From assembly GCA_019163375.1 (NCBI GenBank), contig JAFLKK010000007.1, positions 469,813-533,812 on the forward strand: 64,000 nt of DNA, written 5' to 3'. The notes under the pieces were generated by a model, which searched no databases, had not been told where the DNA came from, and was given only the letters and a program-made list of their open reading frames with translations. Origin of the DNA: Paludibacter sp. GTDB lineage: Bacteria; Bacteroidota; Bacteroidia; Bacteroidales; Paludibacteraceae. A program made the translations under genes and the position numbers. Of the stretch, positions 44,182-53,162 are shown piece by piece (position 1 is the first letter of the stretch; every line of letters begins with the position of its first letter).

Positions 44182-45615
44182 ATGAAAAAGAATTTCATTG
44201 CACTATTAGTGCTTTTATTTGCCACCACAACCATTTACGCACAAACTAAAAAAGAAGGAGCCAAACATCCATGGGATAATGGGAAGTTGAAAGTAACCGA
44301 AAACGGTCGTTATTTACAGCACGAGAACGGTGCGCCTTTCTTTTGGTTAGGAGATACCGGCTGGTTATTGCCCGAACGATTAAACCGCGACGAAGCCGAT
44401 TTCTATCTGAGCGAATGCAGCAAACGTGGATTCAACGTAGTCCAAATTCAAACAATCGACAAAGTTCCATCGATTAATGCCTACGGACAATCATCAATGC
44501 CCGATGGATTCAATTTCAAAGACATCAACAAGAAAGGTGTTTATGGCTATTGGGATCACATGGATTTTATCATCAAATCAGCTGAGAAAAGGGGTATCTA
44601 CATCGGGATGGACTGTATCTGGGGTGGATTGGTTGGATCCGGTCAAATGTCGGTAAAAGAGGCACAAGCCTACGGAAAATTCCTCGGTGAGCGTTATAAA
44701 AACAGTCCGAATATTATCTGGTTTATAGGCGGTGATATCCGTGGCGATGTAAAAACTGACGTTTGGGAAGCACTGGCTACCAGTATAAAAGCGGTGGATA
44801 AAAACCACCTAATGACCTACCACCCACGCGGAAGAACATCATCGGCAACATGGTTTAATGATGCACAATGGTTAGACTTCAACATGTTCCAAAGCGGACA
44901 TCGGCGTTACGGACAACGCAAAGGCGACGGCGACTATACTATTGCCGAAAATACTGAAGAGGACAATTGGATGTACGTCGAAAAAAGTCAATCGTTGAAA
45001 ACACTAAAGCCTGTCATTGATGGAGAACCATCGTACGAGGATATTCCACAAGGACTGCACGAAGAAAATGAAGCGCGTTGGAATGCAAATGATGTGCGCC
45101 GCTATGCTTACTGGTCGGTATTTGCTGGGTCATTTGGACATACTTACGGACACAACTCTATCATGCAGTTTTACAAACCGGGGGTGAGCGGTTCATTCTT
45201 CCCAAGCAGATATTGGTACGACTGCCTGAAAGATCCGGGCTACAACCAAATGAAATACCTGAAAGCCTTGATGCTTGCCGTCCCATTTGTGGAACGTGTT
45301 CCCGACCAAAGCGTGATAGCCGGACAAAATGGTGAACGTTACGACCGAGCCATTGCTACTCGCGGAAACGATTATCTATTGGTATATAACTACACGGCTC
45401 GTCCGATGCAAATCGACTTATCGAAAATAAGCGGTGCGAAGAAAAACTGCTGGTGGTTTAATCCCCGAAACGGCGAACTACAATTTATCGGCGAGCTTGA
45501 TGGATCTAAAGTGACAAACTTTGCGATAGATGTTGCGTACAATGCCGGAAACGACCGTGTATTGATAGCAGTAGACAGCGCAAAGGACTATGTAAAAAAT
45601 CTGCAAGCTAAATAA
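44182..45615 (+). CDS. GH140 apiosidase
   Basis: 477 residues with signal peptide (~1-20). DUF4038-type TIM barrel: LQHENGAPFFWLGDTGWLLP near the start, catalytic Asp candidate in IIWFIGGDIRGD and Glu in VIDGEPSYED, then a C-terminal beta-sandwich (YDRAIATRGNDYLLVYNYTA). Family GH140 was founded by the RG-II endo-apiosidase BT1012 (from memory), which cuts the beta-linkage of apiose to the galacturonan backbone and so releases chains A and B. Five bp after GH105. No terminator recognised before the 184-bp gap to the GH78 fusion. Confidence 0.88.
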   Translation: MKKNFIALLVLLFATTTIYAQTKKEGAKHPWDNGKLKVTENGRYLQHENGAPFFWLGDTGWLLPERLNRDEADFYLSECSKRGFNVVQIQTIDKVPSINAYGQSSMPDGFNFKDINKKGVYGYWDHMDFIIKSAEKRGIYIGMDCIWGGLVGSGQMSVKEAQAYGKFLGERYKNSPNIIWFIGGDIRGDVKTDVWEALATSIKAVDKNHLMTYHPRGRTSSATWFNDAQWLDFNMFQSGHRRYGQRKGDGDYTIAENTEEDNWMYVEKSQSLKTLKPVIDGEPSYEDIPQGLHEENEARWNANDVRRYAYWSVFAGSFGHTYGHNSIMQFYKPGVSGSFFPSRYWYDCLKDPGYNQMKYLKALMLAVPFVERVPDQSVIAGQNGERYDRAIATRGNDYLLVYNYTARPMQIDLSKISGAKKNCWWFNPRNGELQFIGELDGSKVTNFAIDVAYNAGNDRVLIAVDSAKDYVKNLQAK

Positions 45616-45691
45616 CATCACCACCAAAAAGAATAACTAAGTAGGTAAGTGCAACTAAACAGTGTGCAAAGCTTGTACCTTTTGCTCGTCA

Positions 45692-45728
45692 AAGTCCCTC
45701 TCCTCGGGAGAGGGATTTAGGGAGAGGC
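45692..45728. repeat. Dispersed palindromic repeat (family A), intergenic copy
   Basis: TCCCTCTCC / GGAGAGGGA arms plus a TTTAGGGAGAGG tail; nearly the same sequence, including the AAAG before it, lies in frame within the GH106 gene at 3175-3212. Confidence 0.8.
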
Positions 45729-45799
45729 CAAAACTTTAAACACAACATTAGACCTTTCTTACTACTTACTATCTCCTTTGGTACTATATTTCAAAAACA

Positions 45800-48700
45800 A
45801 TGAAATCAAAACTAATCATCTTCCTTACCCTTCTATCATTTGGGGCTGCACTGAATGCCACCATCACCGTCACCGCTTTACGCACCGAAGGGATGACCAA
45901 TCCCTTGGGCATAGATGCAGCTAAACCCCGCTTTAGTTGGAAAACAGAAGCCACTACCGAGCGTAACGTTCTACAGAAAGCCTATCAGATTCTGGTAGCT
46001 TCATCAGCAGAGAACCTGAAGAAGGATAACGGTGACATCTGGAACAGCGGCAAAGTATCCTCGGACGCTTCGCTGTGGATTCCGTTTGCCGGCAAAGACC
46101 TGCAAAGCAATGGTGCCTACTACTGGAAAGTAAAGGTGTGGACCAACAAAGGTGAGGCTGCATGGAGCTCAACTGCCAACTGGAGCATGGGATTATTCGA
46201 AGAAACCGACTGGAAATCGGCACAATGGATAGGCTTAGACAAGGCCATGCCGTGGGACGATGAAAGTTACTACAGCCGTTTGTCAGCACGCTATGTACGC
46301 AAAGAATTTGCAGCTAAGAAAGAAATCAAACGTGCATCGGTTCATATCTGTGGACTGGGCGTGTATGAGCTGTTTATCAACGGACAGAAAGTGGGCGATC
46401 AGGTATTAGCACCTGCCTCTACAGGATATGATAAAGCGGTATTGTATAATACCTTTGATGTAAGCTCATTACTTCAAAAAGGACAAAATGCCGTGGGGAT
46501 TGCATTGGGGAACGGACGATTTTACAACATGCGCCAAACCTACAAACCGTGGAAAGTACCGACCTATGGATATCCTAAGGTGCGCATGGTGCTAACGTTA
46601 GAATATAGCGATGGTACAACAGAAAATATTACGACGAAAGACAACTGGAAACTAAACGCCGACGGACCTATCCGCAGCAACAACGAATACAACGGCGAAG
46701 AATACGACGCGCGCAGAGAATTGACCGGTTGGAACAAAACCGGCTACGACGATAGCAAATGGCAGGAAGCACAACGCGTACGATTTCCGGGAGGAGAGTT
46801 ACGTGCACAGATGATGCCCGGCATGAAAGTGTTGGACAAAATCACTCCGCTAACGATGAAACAAATAGGGAATAAATACATTCTCGATTTGGGACAAAAC
46901 ATAGCCGGTTGGTTGCGCATCCGGGTACATGGCAATGCGGGCGACTCTGTAAAACTACGCTTTGCAGAAACCTTGCAAAAAGATGGTGAACTCTACACCG
47001 AAAATCTCCGCAGTGCCCGATGCACCGATGTGTATATTATGAAAGGCGATAAAGCCGGTGAAGAATGGGCACCTTGCTTTGTGTATCACGGCTTCCGTTA
47101 CGTGGAAGTAAGCGGACTAAACTACACACCATCCATAACCGATTTCTCGGCTGAAGTGGTGAGCGACGAAATGGAACAACTGGGAACATTTACCACTTCT
47201 AATAGCACCCTGAATCAGGTACTAAAAAATGCATGGTGGGGCATTCGCGACAATTACAAAGGCATGCCGGTGGATTGTCCGCAACGGGATGAACGTCAAC
47301 CCTGGTTGGGCGACCGCGCTATGGGTTGCTGGGGCGAGAGTTTCTTGTTTGACAATAACCTGATGTACGCTAAATGGGGCAATGATATCCGCGACGCACA
47401 ACGTCAGGATGGTTGCATTCCGGATGTGGCTCCTGTGTATCTGACCTATTATACTGATAATGTGACATGGCCGGCTACATTGCCCTTTTTGTGCGACATG
47501 ACTTACACGCAGTTTGGAAACAAGAAACCGATCGAAGATAATTATGCCGCCATCAAAAAATGGATGGCACACATGGAGAAAAACTACATGAATGCCGATT
47601 ATCTGATGACCAAAGACGAGTATGGCGACTGGTGCATGCCGCCCGAAGATCTGAAAATGATTCATAGCGAAGATCCCAAACTCATTACCGACGGAACGCT
47701 TATCTCAACGGCCTATTATTATAAAATACTAAAGGTAATGGCCCGCTTTGCTAATGTGCAGGGATTAAAAGAAGAAGCAAAACAATTCACAGCCTTGAGC
47801 GAAAAAGTAAAAGTGGGCTTTAATCAAAAGTTTTTCCATGCTGATTCGCTTTATTATGGCAACAATACCGTAACATCTAACCTGTTGCCACTGGCTTTTG
47901 GTATGATGCCACAGCAATATGCCGACACAGTATCCAAACAGGTTTTGTTCAAAACCGTTCCCGCCAATACCAAATCGCAAATAGGAACAGCCGAGCTTAA
48001 TATTACCTGTGGTGTAGTGGGTATTCAGTGGTTGATGCGCGAATTGAGCCGCATGGGACGTGCCGACGTAGCATTTGCATTGGCTAGTAACGAAAAATAT
48101 CCATCGTGGGGCTATATGGCTGCCAATGGTGCCACCACCATCTGGGAATTGTGGAACGGTAACACTGCCAGTCCGAAAATGAACTCGGCTAACCACGTGA
48201 TGCTGCTTGGCGACCTCGTGACATGGGCATACGAAAACCTCGGAGGAATAAAATCGAACACCGAAGCCGTGGCATTCAAAAACATTGTGTTGAAACCTAA
48301 CTTCGAAATACCCGATTTGGAACATGTAGATGCTTCCTACATTACCCCTTACGGAAAAGTGATTAGCAAATGGAAGAAATCCACCATGCACCTCCACTGG
48401 GAAGTTACGATACCAACCAATAGCACTGCCGAATTACACTTCCCGAACGGAAAAGTGGAGAACGTAGGCTCGGGTAGTTATACTTACAACATAGATATTC
48501 CGCAAAAGAAAGGCATTGTAACCAATGAGTTTTTGTACGAGAAAGCTGATTTTCCACAATGTCATTCGGCCACGATAGTGGAGACCACAGCCGGCGATTT
48601 GGTGACCGCATTTTTCGGAGGCACGCGCGAAGGTGCACCCGATGTCTGCATTTACACCTGCCGCAAGGACAAAGGCAGCAAAACGTGGACCGCTCCCGCA

Positions 48701-49555
48701 TTGGCTGCCGATGGAGTATTTAGCCCCACGCTGCGCAAAGCCTGTTACAATCCCGTTTTGTACCAAATGCCAAACGGTCCGCTGTACCTGTTCTACAAAA
48801 TAGGCAACCGCGTGTCCGACTGGGTGGGATATCTAAAAATGAGTAATGACGGGGGTCGCTCCTGGAGCAAAGCATACCAGCTACCTGAAGGCTATCTTGG
48901 ACCTATCAAAAACAAAATAGTAGATGTGGATGGTAAATCCATTGCACCGTCGAGCACCGAAGGCAATGGTTGGAAAGTGCATTTCGAAATAGCCGAAGAA
49001 GGTGGACGCAAAACTCATATTGTAGGACCTATTGCCGCTTCTAAAGCCATTCTTACGCAAGACATGGACAACAACGAGACAAATACCAACAACGACATAG
49101 AAGGAGGCGAAAACATAAAGGCAAGCACCATACAGGCCATTCAGCCAAGCATCCTTACGCACAAAGATGGTCGCCTGCAAATTCTTTGTCGCACACGCAA
49201 CGGTAAAGTGGCTACTTCGTGGAGTTCGGACAAAGGCGAAACATGGACACCACTTACGCTCACCAACTTGCCAAACAATAACTCGGGGACCGATGCCGTA
49301 ACCTTGCAGGACGGGCGACAAGCCATTATCTACAATGCTGTGGCTACACCTCCGGGAGCAAAAAAAGGCGTTCGTACACCGCTCAATATTGCCGTGTCGA
49401 ACGACGGCATCAACTGGGAAATGAAACTCGTACTCGAAGATTCACCCATATCGCAATACTCCTACCCCAGCATCATTCAGGGCAAGGACGGACGTATTCA
49501 TGTGGTGTACACATGGCGTAGACAACGGGTAAAGTATATGGAGGTAAAATTGTAA
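45800..49555 (+). CDS. GH78 alpha-L-rhamnosidase fused to a sialidase-like (BNR) propeller
   Basis: 1251 residues with signal peptide (~1-20). GH78 part: beta domains (~20-440, including PLGIDAAKPRFSWKTEA and VHICGLGVYELFINGQKVGD), (alpha/alpha)6 barrel with DCPQRDERQPWLGD and GATTIWELWNG, and C-terminal beta domain to ~890. From ~900 to the end is a sialidase-superfamily propeller: FPQCHSATIVETTAGDLVTA, FFGGTREGAPDV, and Asp boxes SNDGGRSW and SSDKGETW. RG-II chain C is rhamnose linked to Kdo, a sialic-acid-like ulosonic acid; a rhamnosidase plus ulosonic-acid hydrolase in one chain would suit it (inference). Alone it follows GH140 by 184 bp and ends at a strong terminator. Confidence 0.85.
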   Translation: MKSKLIIFLTLLSFGAALNATITVTALRTEGMTNPLGIDAAKPRFSWKTEATTERNVLQKAYQILVASSAENLKKDNGDIWNSGKVSSDASLWIPFAGKDLQSNGAYYWKVKVWTNKGEAAWSSTANWSMGLFEETDWKSAQWIGLDKAMPWDDESYYSRLSARYVRKEFAAKKEIKRASVHICGLGVYELFINGQKVGDQVLAPASTGYDKAVLYNTFDVSSLLQKGQNAVGIALGNGRFYNMRQTYKPWKVPTYGYPKVRMVLTLEYSDGTTENITTKDNWKLNADGPIRSNNEYNGEEYDARRELTGWNKTGYDDSKWQEAQRVRFPGGELRAQMMPGMKVLDKITPLTMKQIGNKYILDLGQNIAGWLRIRVHGNAGDSVKLRFAETLQKDGELYTENLRSARCTDVYIMKGDKAGEEWAPCFVYHGFRYVEVSGLNYTPSITDFSAEVVSDEMEQLGTFTTSNSTLNQVLKNAWWGIRDNYKGMPVDCPQRDERQPWLGDRAMGCWGESFLFDNNLMYAKWGNDIRDAQRQDGCIPDVAPVYLTYYTDNVTWPATLPFLCDMTYTQFGNKKPIEDNYAAIKKWMAHMEKNYMNADYLMTKDEYGDWCMPPEDLKMIHSEDPKLITDGTLISTAYYYKILKVMARFANVQGLKEEAKQFTALSEKVKVGFNQKFFHADSLYYGNNTVTSNLLPLAFGMMPQQYADTVSKQVLFKTVPANTKSQIGTAELNITCGVVGIQWLMRELSRMGRADVAFALASNEKYPSWGYMAANGATTIWELWNGNTASPKMNSANHVMLLGDLVTWAYENLGGIKSNTEAVAFKNIVLKPNFEIPDLEHVDASYITPYGKVISKWKKSTMHLHWEVTIPTNSTAELHFPNGKVENVGSGSYTYNIDIPQKKGIVTNEFLYEKADFPQCHSATIVETTAGDLVTAFFGGTREGAPDVCIYTCRKDKGSKTWTAPALAADGVFSPTLRKACYNPVLYQMPNGPLYLFYKIGNRVSDWVGYLKMSNDGGRSWSKAYQLPEGYLGPIKNKIVDVDGKSIAPSSTEGNGWKVHFEIAEEGGRKTHIVGPIAASKAILTQDMDNNETNTNNDIEGGENIKASTIQAIQPSILTHKDGRLQILCRTRNGKVATSWSSDKGETWTPLTLTNLPNNNSGTDAVTLQDGRQAIIYNAVATPPGAKKGVRTPLNIAVSNDGINWEMKLVLEDSPISQYSYPSIIQGKDGRIHVVYTWRRQRVKYMEVKL

Positions 49556-49560
49556 CGGGT

Positions 49561-49614
49561 CTCGCGAGTTCCAACTCGCGAACGTATCAACCGCGAATTG
49601 GAATTCGCAAAACT
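49561..49614. repeat. Two adjacent short palindromes
   Basis: CGCGAGTT-cc-AACTCGCG and GCGAATT-gg-AATTCGC stand ~15 bp apart just after the GH78-fusion stop. They are similar to each other and look like two REP-type units. Confidence 0.7.
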
Positions 49615-49620
49615 CACAGT

Positions 49621-49652
49621 AAATGCTGCTCCATATCGGGCAGCATTTTTTT
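49621..49652 (+). terminator. Intrinsic terminator after GH78-sialidase fusion
   Basis: AAATGCTGC (49621-49629) pairs perfectly with GCAGCATTT (49640-49648) around a 10-nt loop and is followed by a run of T. Confidence 0.85.
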
Positions 49653-49702
49653 GTGGAATAATGGTATCTTCTATCGGATGCACATCAAATTGTAAAAAAA
49701 AA

Positions 49703-49885
49703 ACCCGTCCCAAATTGGGACAGGCCGCCGAAAATGATTTTGCCCTAGCCCAACTTGGGAAAGGGCTACGGAAATCCGATTGGTTAAAGCCCAGTTTGGG
49801 AAAGCTCAAACTGAAATTGGTTGGTTAAATCCCAAGTTGGGCTTTAACCAACCAGATTTCGGCGGGCTCAGCCCAATTTGGGCTG
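49703..49885. repeat. Cluster of nested GCCCAA/TTGGGC palindromes
   Basis: Five copies of a CCCAA-TTGGG type palindrome within 180 bp: GTCCCAAATTGGGAC, two imperfect ones, one nested inside GGTTGGTTAAA / TTTAACCAACC arms (49819-49853), and TCAGCCCAA-T-TTGGGCTGA. A larger arm (~49769-49793 with ~49840-49864) encloses part of the cluster. No convincing ORF spans it. Confidence 0.75.
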
Positions 49886-50108
49886 AGGCATAAAAAATGA
49901 CTCCTAACCAATCCCCGCAAACGAATGTAAACCGGAATATCCGCTTCCCACATCCATCTCAACACCTGCTATCTCAAATAATATTGGGGCGATAGAATCA
50001 AGACATTAATATCCGTTGAGATATGAATTAACCTTCTATTCACATTCAATCCTTTCAGGCGGGGTGTTAGAAATAGGATTAAAATAACTATTTTTTTTCT
50101 CCATTTTA

Positions 50109-50205
50109 TCAGGTTCGGTGCTACGCACCTTATAATTACCCTTTTTGATATCTCTACAAATAGTTCGCAACTACGTTGCTATAAGGTGTGTAGCACCGAA
50201 CCTGA
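50109..50205. mobile_element. 97-bp MITE/REPIN-like element with 26-bp terminal inverted repeats
   Basis: Left end 50109-50134 and right end 50180-50205 are complementary with a single mismatch (ends TCAGGTTCGGTGCTACGCAC and its complement). The middle holds a small GCAAC-TAC-GTTGC palindrome. No coding capacity; a non-autonomous or RNA-hairpin element. Remaining DNA of the 940-bp gap (49556-50495) shows no gene. Confidence 0.7.
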
Positions 50206-50437
50206 GAAAAGAGAGGGGATAAATATATTTGTAGCTATTTACTACAAGAACAAGCAAAGGTGCAACAGGAACATTCCGTTTTCGGAAGTACCGCAATATC
50301 ACGTGCAAAGAAATTGAGAGAATCATCGCTTAAACCTTGTACATTAAATACAAAATTTGATTGTATTGCTTATATCGAAATCACGTCATTTTAAGAACAA
50401 TTCAATAGACGAGAAATGTAAAAACACTAAACAAAAA

Positions 50438-50473
50438 AGCTCCCGCAATCGGTCATAACCAATTGCGGGAGCT
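50438..50473 (-). terminator. Intrinsic terminator after DUF3826 gene
   Basis: AGCTCCCGCAAT (50438-50449) pairs perfectly with ATTGCGGGAGCT (50462-50473), with an inner GGT/ACC pairing; on the minus strand a TTTTTTGTTT tail follows. It closes the SusC-SusD-PL1-DUF3826 unit. Confidence 0.9.
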
Positions 50474-50495
50474 CTCTTACCAAACATCAAAAACT

Positions 50496-51215
50496 CTATT
50501 TCTTTTTAGCTTCGTCGCGGGCTTTATTGCGTGCATACCAGCCTTCGCGCTCCTTTACAAGATTGTACCCGCGTGCCGAAAGATAGTTGTTTATACGGCC
50601 TTTATACTTGCCAAATTCGGCATGTTTTTTATCGGAGTTCTCGGCATCAATAGCAAACTCTCGAGCTTCTTTGAGCCATGCCAATATTTGCGCTTTCTCT
50701 TCGGCCTTAAGCGACGGAATCATCTCCAAAGTGGCATCGTAGGTTACCTTTACTACTCCGAAAGTGATGCCATCCTTAATAGCTTCAATTTGCGATTCGT
50801 CAATAAACAATGACAATTCTGCAGGGAAAGCAAAATGAGAACGGTACACTGCAGCTTCCTTCTCGTTCTGAGCAGCAGCCAAAGCATTATTTTTAGCTTC
50901 ACCGGTCAAAGCAGATCGCTTGATTTTTGCTATCGCGGTATCGCGTTTAGCATATATATCATTTAGCTTGAAATAACGATTGGCAACAATGTAGGTTACA
51001 TTTGTTGCAACAGTAGCATCTTTCAATTCCAACTTATCAACCGTTTTCTTCGAGCGAGCAATAATGGCTTCTACATATTTCGGATCACGGTTTTTGGAGT
51101 CCAGTTCAACAGCACTAACGGTAGTGGTCAACATTAATAACAGAAAAAGAAAACCCCTAACCCCTAAAGGGGAATTAAAGTTAGCTTTGTCTCTGAAAAT
51201 TCTTTTAATACTCAT
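50496..51215 (-). CDS. DUF3826-domain secreted protein
   Basis: 239 residues with a signal sequence whose hydrophobic core is GFLFLLLMLTTTVSA. Mature part is mostly helical and charged (KLELKDATVATNVTYIVANRYFKLNDIY, shown in parts as KLELKDATVATNV and VANRYFKLNDIY; LKAEEKAQILAWLKEAREFA; ending ARNKARDEAKKK). DUF3826 proteins often sit in pectin loci; function unknown. A similar domain forms the C-terminus of the esterase at 38375, which links the two. Residues ~12-22 (FNSPLGVRGF) are encoded by a family B palindrome, with an inverted copy upstream of the start, so the signal peptide's N-region appears reshaped by a repeat. Sixty bp follow PL1. Confidence 0.85.
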   Translation of the reverse strand: MSIKRIFRDKANFNSPLGVRGFLFLLLMLTTTVSAVELDSKNRDPKYVEAIIARSKKTVDKLELKDATVATNVTYIVANRYFKLNDIYAKRDTAIAKIKRSALTGEAKNNALAAAQNEKEAAVYRSHFAFPAELSLFIDESQIEAIKDGITFGVVKVTYDATLEMIPSLKAEEKAQILAWLKEAREFAIDAENSDKKHAEFGKYKGRINNYLSARGYNLVKEREGWYARNKARDEAKKK

Positions 51216-51270
51216 TTTTGATTATAATTAATAGTTGTAACTACCTTTTCCCCTTTAGGGGTTAGGGGTC
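51151..51270. repeat. Inverted pair of family B repeats spanning the DUF3826 start (REPIN-like)
   Basis: Arms 51151-51175 and 51246-51270 (both built on CCCCTTTAGGGGTTAGGGG) face each other over ~70 bp that contain the start codon. The transcript could fold into a hairpin hiding the translation start. Confidence 0.7.
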
Positions 51271-51274
51271 ATCC

Positions 51275-52963
51275 TTACATCAACTTTCCCTTTTTAGCCA
51301 GGGTATCGTAATTGTTCTTTGTATTCGTCCAGTCCACTTTTTTCTTGGTACTAATTGCATTGATGTATTTTTCAATATTGGTATAACCATCACCTGTGCA
51401 ATCTTCAATAGCATCAGATGCATCATTTGGATTTAAACCATTGGCTTTTTCCCATGCATCAGGCATACCATCTTTATCGGTGTCAATATAAGGAATTCCT
51501 TTGTACTCAGGGTAACCACCTACCTGACGAATATCGGTTATAATACCGTTTTTGTAAGAGTCTTTTGCTAAACGACGGTGTTTGAATTGATAAAAATCAA
51601 CAGAATCAAGACCTTCTTTGTAAAAAGCTTTGCCTGTACGAACCTGTTCGATGATATGTTGATCCACGATATCGCGTTTCGGAATATTAGCTCCAACATT
51701 ATTCAACACAAAGTTATAGGCCTCCTTGGCACTCATAATAGGGAATTCCGGTTTTGGGAAAGGAGTATTCCAACGCATAGAGTCCGTATATTGACCGGCG
51801 TTTTCCATCTCTTCCACTTGCACACCACCGTTCCAGTTATCTTTTGTTACCGCATCGTTGCCTTCCATAATGTTACCATTAGCATACACACGTCCAAACA
51901 CCAGGTACCCTAATTTACTACGACCCGATTCAGGTTTTAGAATACGGTGTCCGATAGGTGCATTCTTTGGAGTAAGCGCGCCCGGTTTATAATAGTTATT
52001 GATGATATTATAAAGAGCAGTATAATCACCACCATCTACCGAACGGTTTGCCCAGTTGTACACCACATTATTCACAAAATTGAAAATACCATTCCAACCG
52101 ATAGATGGGTTACGTCCGGCATTATTGGCCCAAAGATTGCGCATAAACGAGCAGTTCTCGCCCCCCAAAGTACTCCCAAAAGCATGGTTATACGTATCCA
52201 AAGCCTGTGCCGAAATAGTATTCTGAATTGTTACATTCACAGTCGGTAATTTCAGATCTTTATTACCATCTTGTGGGTTGAACATATGACGGTAGAACGA
52301 AATATTCTCGTCCAATCCCCACATACAGGTACAGTGATCAATCATAATATTCCCAACCGGATTTCCTCCAAAGGTATCATCACGGCGCTCTACTTTTGTT
52401 TCACCACGGCGGAAACGCATATGACGAACTACTACGTCGTGTGTATTTACCCAGAACGACTCACCTGCCACACAAATACCATCACCCGGAGCTGTTTGTC
52501 CGGCAATAGTAATATAAGGGGCATAAATAATGATGGGCGATTTCAACCGTATAATACCGGCCACATTAAATACAACGATACGTGCACCAACGGTTCCTTC
52601 GCAGGCCTCGCGCAGAGTACCCGGTCCACGATCGGCCAGACTGCTAACGGTAATTACTTTACCACCGCGACCACCAAAAGAAAATTGACCACCACCTTCA
52701 GCACCCGGGAAAGAAGGAATCCTGGCTTGAGGTAAATCTGTAGGACGGGCAGCCCATGGAATATACGGTTTACCATTAACCGCTTCAGCCCTCAGAATTG
52801 CTTTGTTAGCATTCATTACACTGTCAACGTAGGCATTTTCATCCAGAATCATTTTATCAGCCTGCGCCTTTACATCTTTCGGAACGTCGGGATATTGCGC
52901 AAACAACGCCATCGGCGCGAAAAGCAGCACAGTAAGTGTTTTCAGAAATGTTTTTTTGTTCAT
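51275..52963 (-). CDS. PL1-family pectate lyase
   Basis: 562 residues from the ATG at 52961-52963 (signal peptide MNKKTFLKTLTVLLFAPMAL); an upstream in-frame start adds 34 residues with no purpose seen. Beta-helix lyase: IPSFPGAEGGGQFSFGGRGG and VITVSSLADRGPGTLREACE start the domain, ITIAGQTAPGDGICVAGESF and DVVVRHMRFRRGE, IMIDHCTCMWGLDENISFY follow as in PL1. The C-terminus has a dockerin/thrombospondin-type calcium repeat (DTDKDGMPDAWEKANGLNPN). Cuts homogalacturonan by beta-elimination, freeing RG-II; its products suit the locus GH105. Downstream of SusD by ~200 bp. Confidence 0.9.
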   Translation of the reverse strand: MNKKTFLKTLTVLLFAPMALFAQYPDVPKDVKAQADKMILDENAYVDSVMNANKAILRAEAVNGKPYIPWAARPTDLPQARIPSFPGAEGGGQFSFGGRGGKVITVSSLADRGPGTLREACEGTVGARIVVFNVAGIIRLKSPIIIYAPYITIAGQTAPGDGICVAGESFWVNTHDVVVRHMRFRRGETKVERRDDTFGGNPVGNIMIDHCTCMWGLDENISFYRHMFNPQDGNKDLKLPTVNVTIQNTISAQALDTYNHAFGSTLGGENCSFMRNLWANNAGRNPSIGWNGIFNFVNNVVYNWANRSVDGGDYTALYNIINNYYKPGALTPKNAPIGHRILKPESGRSKLGYLVFGRVYANGNIMEGNDAVTKDNWNGGVQVEEMENAGQYTDSMRWNTPFPKPEFPIMSAKEAYNFVLNNVGANIPKRDIVDQHIIEQVRTGKAFYKEGLDSVDFYQFKHRRLAKDSYKNGIITDIRQVGGYPEYKGIPYIDTDKDGMPDAWEKANGLNPNDASDAIEDCTGDGYTNIEKYINAISTKKKVDWTNTKNNYDTLAKKGKLM

Positions 52964-53162
52964 TTTATTATTGTAATTAGTAATGTGTAGTAGTATCGAA
53001 CTCCACAAATAAAGACGCAAACCCGCTACAATTGTACTCAAAAAAACGCAGTTCCACAAATGCAAAATGGAGACTCCGGTTATTACACCAAAGTCTCCAT
53101 TCTTTTAATTGTAAAAAGAATTAAAAACAATCCTCTTATTTAATTAATCTTGTAATCATCTA

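Noticed and set aside
45800-49555. True sialidase acting on host glycans
   Set aside because: The propeller is fused to a rhamnosidase within a pectin locus lacking any other sialic-acid gene, so a plant ulosonic acid is a better guess.
49598-49828. Small plus-strand frame in the 49.6-50.5 kb gap
   Set aside because: Its codons are made of a terminator hairpin and palindromic repeats, so it is unlikely to be a gene.
50109-50205. Autonomous insertion sequence
   Set aside because: Only 97 bp with no transposase; no transposase or integrase gene was recognised anywhere in the window.
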